NCBI GenBank assembly: GCA_016081115.2
Contig: CM071931.1
Coordinates: 13,338,284-13,402,283, forward strand
Direction of reading: 5' to 3'
Length of the DNA stretch: 64,000 nucleotides
Origin: Rehmannia glutinosa
Taxonomy: Eukaryota > Streptophyta > Magnoliopsida > Lamiales > Orobanchaceae
The translations under genes were made by a program, and so were the position numbers. The notes beneath the pieces were generated by a model, which was not told the origin of the DNA, did no database searches, and saw nothing but the letters and a program-made list of their open reading frames with translations. Every line of letters begins with the position of its first letter. The first letter of the stretch is position 1. Of the stretch, positions 59,776 to 64,000 are shown piece after piece.

Positions 59776-61754
59776 ATGGCTTTGCCTTTGATTTCAAGAA
59801 GGAAATTATGCTCAGCTTTCACATACTTGGTTCTCATATTCCAAGCCTGTAATGGTTTTTATCTACCTGGAAGCTATATGCATACATATTCGACTGGGGA
59901 TGAAATTTATGCCAAGGTGAATTCTTTGACCTCCATAGAGACCGAGCTTCCCTTCAGCTATTATAGTCTTCCTTATTGCAAGCCTCATGGGGGCATCAAG
60001 AAAAGTGCTGAAAATCTTGGAGAACTGTTAATGGGAGATCAAATTGACAATTCTCCATATCGTTTCCGGATGAATGTCAATGAATCTCTATACATCTGCA
60101 CCACTCCTCCATTGAGTGAGAATGAGGTGAAGCTTTTAAAACAGAGAACACGGGATCTGTATCAAGTGAACATGATTCTTGATAATTTGCCTGCTATGAG
60201 GTTTACCAACCAAAATGGGGTTAAAATTCAGTGGACTGGATACCCAGTGGGATATACTCCTCCCGGCGTAATGATGATTACATTATTAATCATCTGAAGT
60301 TCAGGGTATTGATTCACGAGTATGAAGGAGCTGGCGTGGAGATAATTGGTACTGGAGAAGAAGGTATGGGTGTCATTTCAGAAGCTGATAAAAAGAAAGC
60401 TTCAGGCTATGAGATCGTTGGTTTCGAGGTTGTCCCTTGTAGTGTAAAATATGACCCTGAGAAGATGACAAAACTCCACATTTATGATAATGTTACATCC
60501 GTCAACTGTCCACTGGATCTTGACAAGTCTCAGATCATAAGGGAGCAAGAGAGAGTGTCATTTACATACGAGGTTGAGTTTGTTAAAAGCAACATCAGAT
60601 GGCCATCTAGGTGGGATGCTTATCTAAAGATGGAAGGTGCTCGTGTACACTGGTTCTCAATTCTCAACTCGTTGATGGTGATTTTCTTCTTGGCAGGCAT
60701 TGTTTTTGTCATATTTTTGAGAACAGTGAGAAGGGATCTGACAAGGTATGAAGAATTGGACAAAGAGGCTCAGGCACAGATGAACGAGGAGCTTTCAGGA
60801 TGGAAGCTTGTGGTTGGTGATGTCTTCAGAGAACCATCCCATTCAAAGTTGCTTTGTGTTATGGTTGGAGATGGAGTTCAGATTACTGGGATGGCAGTCG
60901 TCACTATCGTTTTCGCAGCTTTTGGTTTCATGTCACCAGCTTCACGAGGTATGCTGTTAACAGGAATGATATTGCTTTATCTTTTCCTGGGAATCGCTGC
61001 TGGGTACGTTGGTGTGCGAATGTGGACGACTATCAAAGGGACATCTGAAGGATGGAGATCAGTTTCTTGGTCAATAGCATGCTTCTTCCCTGGAATTGTT
61101 TTCGTTATCTTGACCGTGTTGAATTTCATCCTTTGGGGAAGTAACAGTACTGGTGCAATTCCAATTTCCTTATATTTCATACTCTTGTCACTCTGGTTCT
61201 GTATTTCAGTACCACTCACTCTCTTGGGTGGACACTTTGGCACACGAGCTGAGCCTATTAAATACCCCGTTCGGACCAATCAGATCCCTAGAGAAATCCC
61301 TGCTCGAAAATATCCCTCGTGGCTTCTTGTTCTTGGCGCTGGAACTCTTCCGTTTGGAACTCTCTTCATCGAGCTTTTCTTCATCCTCTCAAGCATCTGG
61401 CTCGGGAGATTCTATTACGTCTTCGGCTTCTTGCTCATTGTTCTGTCGTTGTTGGTGATCGTTTGTGCTGAAGTTTCCGTTGTTTTAACTTACATGCATC
61501 TCTGTGTTGAGGATTGGATGTGGTGGTGGAAAGCATTTTATGCCTCTGGTTCAGTTGCTCTATATGTATTCTTGTACTCCATCAATTATCTCGTCTTTGA
61601 CCTGCAGAGTTTGAGTGGGCCAGTTTCGGCTACACTTTATCTTGGCTACTCGTTGATAATGGCGATTGCAATCATGCTCTCCACTGGCACCATTGGTTTT
61701 CTTACGTCGTTCTACTTTGTTCATTACCTTTTCTCTTCAGTGAAGATTGATTGA
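59776..61754 (+). CDS. TM9SF/nonaspanin membrane protein, copy B (complete, one frameshift)
   Basis: Intronless coding region of about 658 residues, the usual length for plant TM9SF (TMN/EMP) proteins, which sit in Golgi and endosomal membranes. Signal peptide 1-27, then a luminal domain with FYLPGSY, GDEIYAKVNSL and GYPVGYTPPG. The first membrane span (about 292-314) follows VHWFSILNSL, then a cytoplasmic loop starting with the family segment RTVRRDLTRYEEL and a hydrophobic cluster for the other eight spans, with GTRAEPIKYPVRTNQIPREI in a loop. The C terminus is VKID, matching the KXD/E signal used by plant family members for COPI-dependent Golgi retention. Two extra bases near 60265-60267 (compared with copy A) break the frame after PPG; the rest is open. 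I judge this an error or minor allele, not a pseudogene. Confidence 0.93.
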
Positions 61755-62045
61755 AGAATATTGTCAACTTTAGTTAGAGACCAGTTTGCGGGCATAGAAA
61801 GTCTTTCGGGTTCGTATCAAGAGCTTCTCAGTTTTTCACCAAAGCACGTTGCAGTGCCGTTTTCAATTTTCTGTATCTTGGTATTCGATATTACTATAGA
61901 ACTAAAGTGTTATTTTAGTTGTAAGAGTTTCTTTGTGTTTCTGGCATTTTTTTCATGTTGTAGTCTTAGACATAGCCCAGTTCGCTTTCCCTTATAAATG
62001 ATAAATCCATGGAGTGAAAAAAATCAATAATGCTTAATGTTTCCT
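61755..62045 (+). other. TM9SF 3' UTR (inferred)
   Basis: Follows the TGA at 61752-61754. AATAAT- and AAATCAATAA-like sequence near 62022-62033 could serve as a polyadenylation signal. The 78-codon frame here is not protein-like. Confidence 0.4.
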
Positions 62046-64000
62046 ACTGTAACTGTATGTTGAAGATGAGATGAGATGTGTAGACTACGGTGGTGATTGT
62101 TTTGTACCAAATGATTAGGTGTTGCTTTTTTTTTTTTTTTTTTTAATTACCATTTTACAGTATTTCTAGCCATGTTAAGATAAAAAAATGTCCTTTCTAA
62201 GTTGTCTTGCTTTGATAGCATTTTTTTCCTGGGTAGGGTTAATGAGATGTTTTGTTATGCCATGGCTAGCATCTTTGCCTTGATATGAAGGGTTAGAAAC
62301 TTGGAATAACTTAGAACCATATGGTGTTTGCTTTTCAACTGCAGTTGGTCTTTGGTCTTTTAATCTATATGGTCATGTGAATTAAAACTTAAAAGAGTGT
62401 TAGTGCACGTTTCATCTCGAATTATGGATATTATAACTGTTTGGGGTTTGAAGTTGTTTAGTTCCACAACAGGCAGAGAATTGTGTAAAGTTCATAGTAT
62501 AAATTCTTAAGAGGTGGTTTGTCTGAACTATGAGCTTATTTAACTGTGTAACTTAGTTGTTTGAAAATTCATAAATATTCTACTTTGTATGTTATGTAGA
62601 GTTTTTTACCTCTCGATTATGCCCCTGGTGTCAGAGACACTTTTTTACCTCTCTCTGTAAGTTTTATAACATAATTTTCTCAAAAATAATTCGTATGTAT
62701 AAGAAAATAGGTAGAAGAGTGTCGAAGGGAATTATCTGTATTTACCTTAAACAAGAAAGAAAGGTACGAATGTAAAAGATCTTTATTTTTATTGCTACTC
62801 TTATATATACTACATTTATTATGCAAATGAGTCCCTCAGTTGTAGGAATAAAAATATACTTAAATTATATATTGGTTATATAGTTTGTTGATTAAATAAA
62901 ACCTGGTTATTGTAAATTATGTATTGGTTCTATGGTTTGTTGAATACAGAAAACCTGGTTATTGTTGAACCATTACCAATTATATCTTGTGTGCATACAT
63001 AATGAATTCCTAGATTAGCTTTAAATCTCTCACTTGACTTAAAAAACAATTCTCAATATTTATGCCAAAAAAATGTATAGTGTTATGCATTACTCGCGTA
63101 TGAATCAATTAAATCATTAAGATAAGACAATATCTAAAATAGTAATATTCAATCTTTCATTTTGTTATGGACTTTCTCTTAACTCTTTATTTCCTTTTTC
63201 TCATAGTAAAATAAAATAAATCCAAAAAAAAAAAAAGAATTCCACCATTTTATTATTAAATCATAGTGAACCTAAAATAATTGATACTAAATGTAAAGGT
63301 ATCGCTATTAAAAAAATTAAATTTAAAAATTTACTAGAAATATAATCATTGGCATTATATATAGATTTTCTTTAACAAAATCACAAATAACAAATGGTAT
63401 TGAATTTTCAAAGTGATTTGAAGTTAGAACTAAACTTTGGTTTAAAAGTTACAACCAAAATTTAAAGTTATAACCAAAAAGTGAGAAAATCATATGCACA
63501 TTAAAAAAAAAAAAAAACTCAAAGCTTTTGAAAACAATTTGAATATAACTCTTCTACGTGACATTGAAAATTTGTGTATACCTTTCATAAGATAATAATG
63601 TGATATATTTTTTTTGTTTTTTTAAATAAACGATTAATTCTCAAATTATATACATATTTTAATTAAATTAGCTTTCATTGCTTTAGCTTTCTGTTTTTCA
63701 ATATATATGTAATTGCTTTAGCTTTATGTCATATTTGTTTTTTCATTTAGTATGTATAAGGTTGATTAGTATATAGGATTGATTTTATTAGATAAGATAA
63801 TTTTCATTGATGTTTAGTATTTTATATTACGAATCTTACGAACTAATCAAGAACTTTAAAGGTAAACCTTTTTGAAGTAAATAAAATACTATTATCTTTT
63901 TTAAAATAATTAGAATAATCAAATTATTTCAAATATACTGTTTCTCCAAACCTTGCGTCATGAGTTAAAGAGTGTATTAAAAGACATCGCCAGATTACAA
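62046..64000. other. AT-rich intergenic DNA
   Basis: No gene-like frame, transposon end or RNA gene recognised. Contains A/T homopolymers and a TTTTTTACCTCTC direct repeat near 62605 and 62642. Confidence 0.5.

Larger units (their letters stand above)
35291..61566 (+). repeat. Copy B of the 26.3 kb duplicated block
   Basis: Collinear with 1-26381. Unlike copy A it is continuous with an EF-Ts promoter on the left and the TM9SF 3' end on the right, so it is the complete version. It has a private 974 bp MITE (42660-43633), lacks the hAT-like element of copy A, and has one private frameshift in each gene. Confidence 0.93.

Overview
The window is nuclear DNA of a dicot plant. Both cellular genes are split by GT-AG introns and carry an intron in the 5' leader. 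Intergenic DNA is AT-rich, and most of the sequence is nested plant transposons: Ty1/copia LTR elements, hAT, Harbinger-like and Mutator-like MITEs, and one tRNA-derived SINE. I cannot name the species.

Layout. A block of about 26.3 kb appears twice in the same orientation: copy A at 1-26381 and copy B at 35291-61566. Each copy holds, in order: a mitochondrial elongation factor Ts gene (8 coding exons, + strand); several MITEs; an 11.6 kb minus-strand copia element whose LTR was split by a 7.5 kb plus-strand LTR element; more MITEs; and a transmembrane 9 superfamily (TM9SF, nonaspanin) gene with an intronless coding region. Copy A stops inside the TM9SF gene at a run of exactly 100 N (26382-26481). 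Copy B continues to the TM9SF stop at 61754 and into AT-rich DNA up to 64000. Between gap and copy B (26482-35290) lie a decayed plus-strand copia pol with its 3' LTR (invaded by a hAT element, itself invaded by a Mutator-like MITE), a SINE, a palindromic Mutator-like MITE, and the EF-Ts promoter and first leader exon.

Interpretation. The two copies are nearly identical even in introns and old transposons. Each has private frameshifts in conserved exons that the other lacks, and each has a private transposon insertion: a Mutator-like MITE in copy B and a hAT-like element in copy A. Together with the 100-N gap in mid-gene, this looks more like two haplotypes of one locus placed end to end at a contig join than a true tandem duplication. 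The single real locus would hold one EF-Ts gene (mitochondrial translation) and one TM9SF gene (Golgi/endosomal membrane protein), with no functional link between them.

The most unusual object is the 7.5 kb plus-strand LTR element (9643-17117 and 45849-53347). It has LTRs, a tRNA-type primer site, a polypurine tract and a copia-type gag with a zinc knuckle. In place of pol it has a second reading frame resembling the putative plant transposon protein/Athila ORF1 group, with a C-terminal coiled coil. Palindromic CGACCGGTCG motifs occur upstream of the LTR TATA box and again upstream of this second frame.
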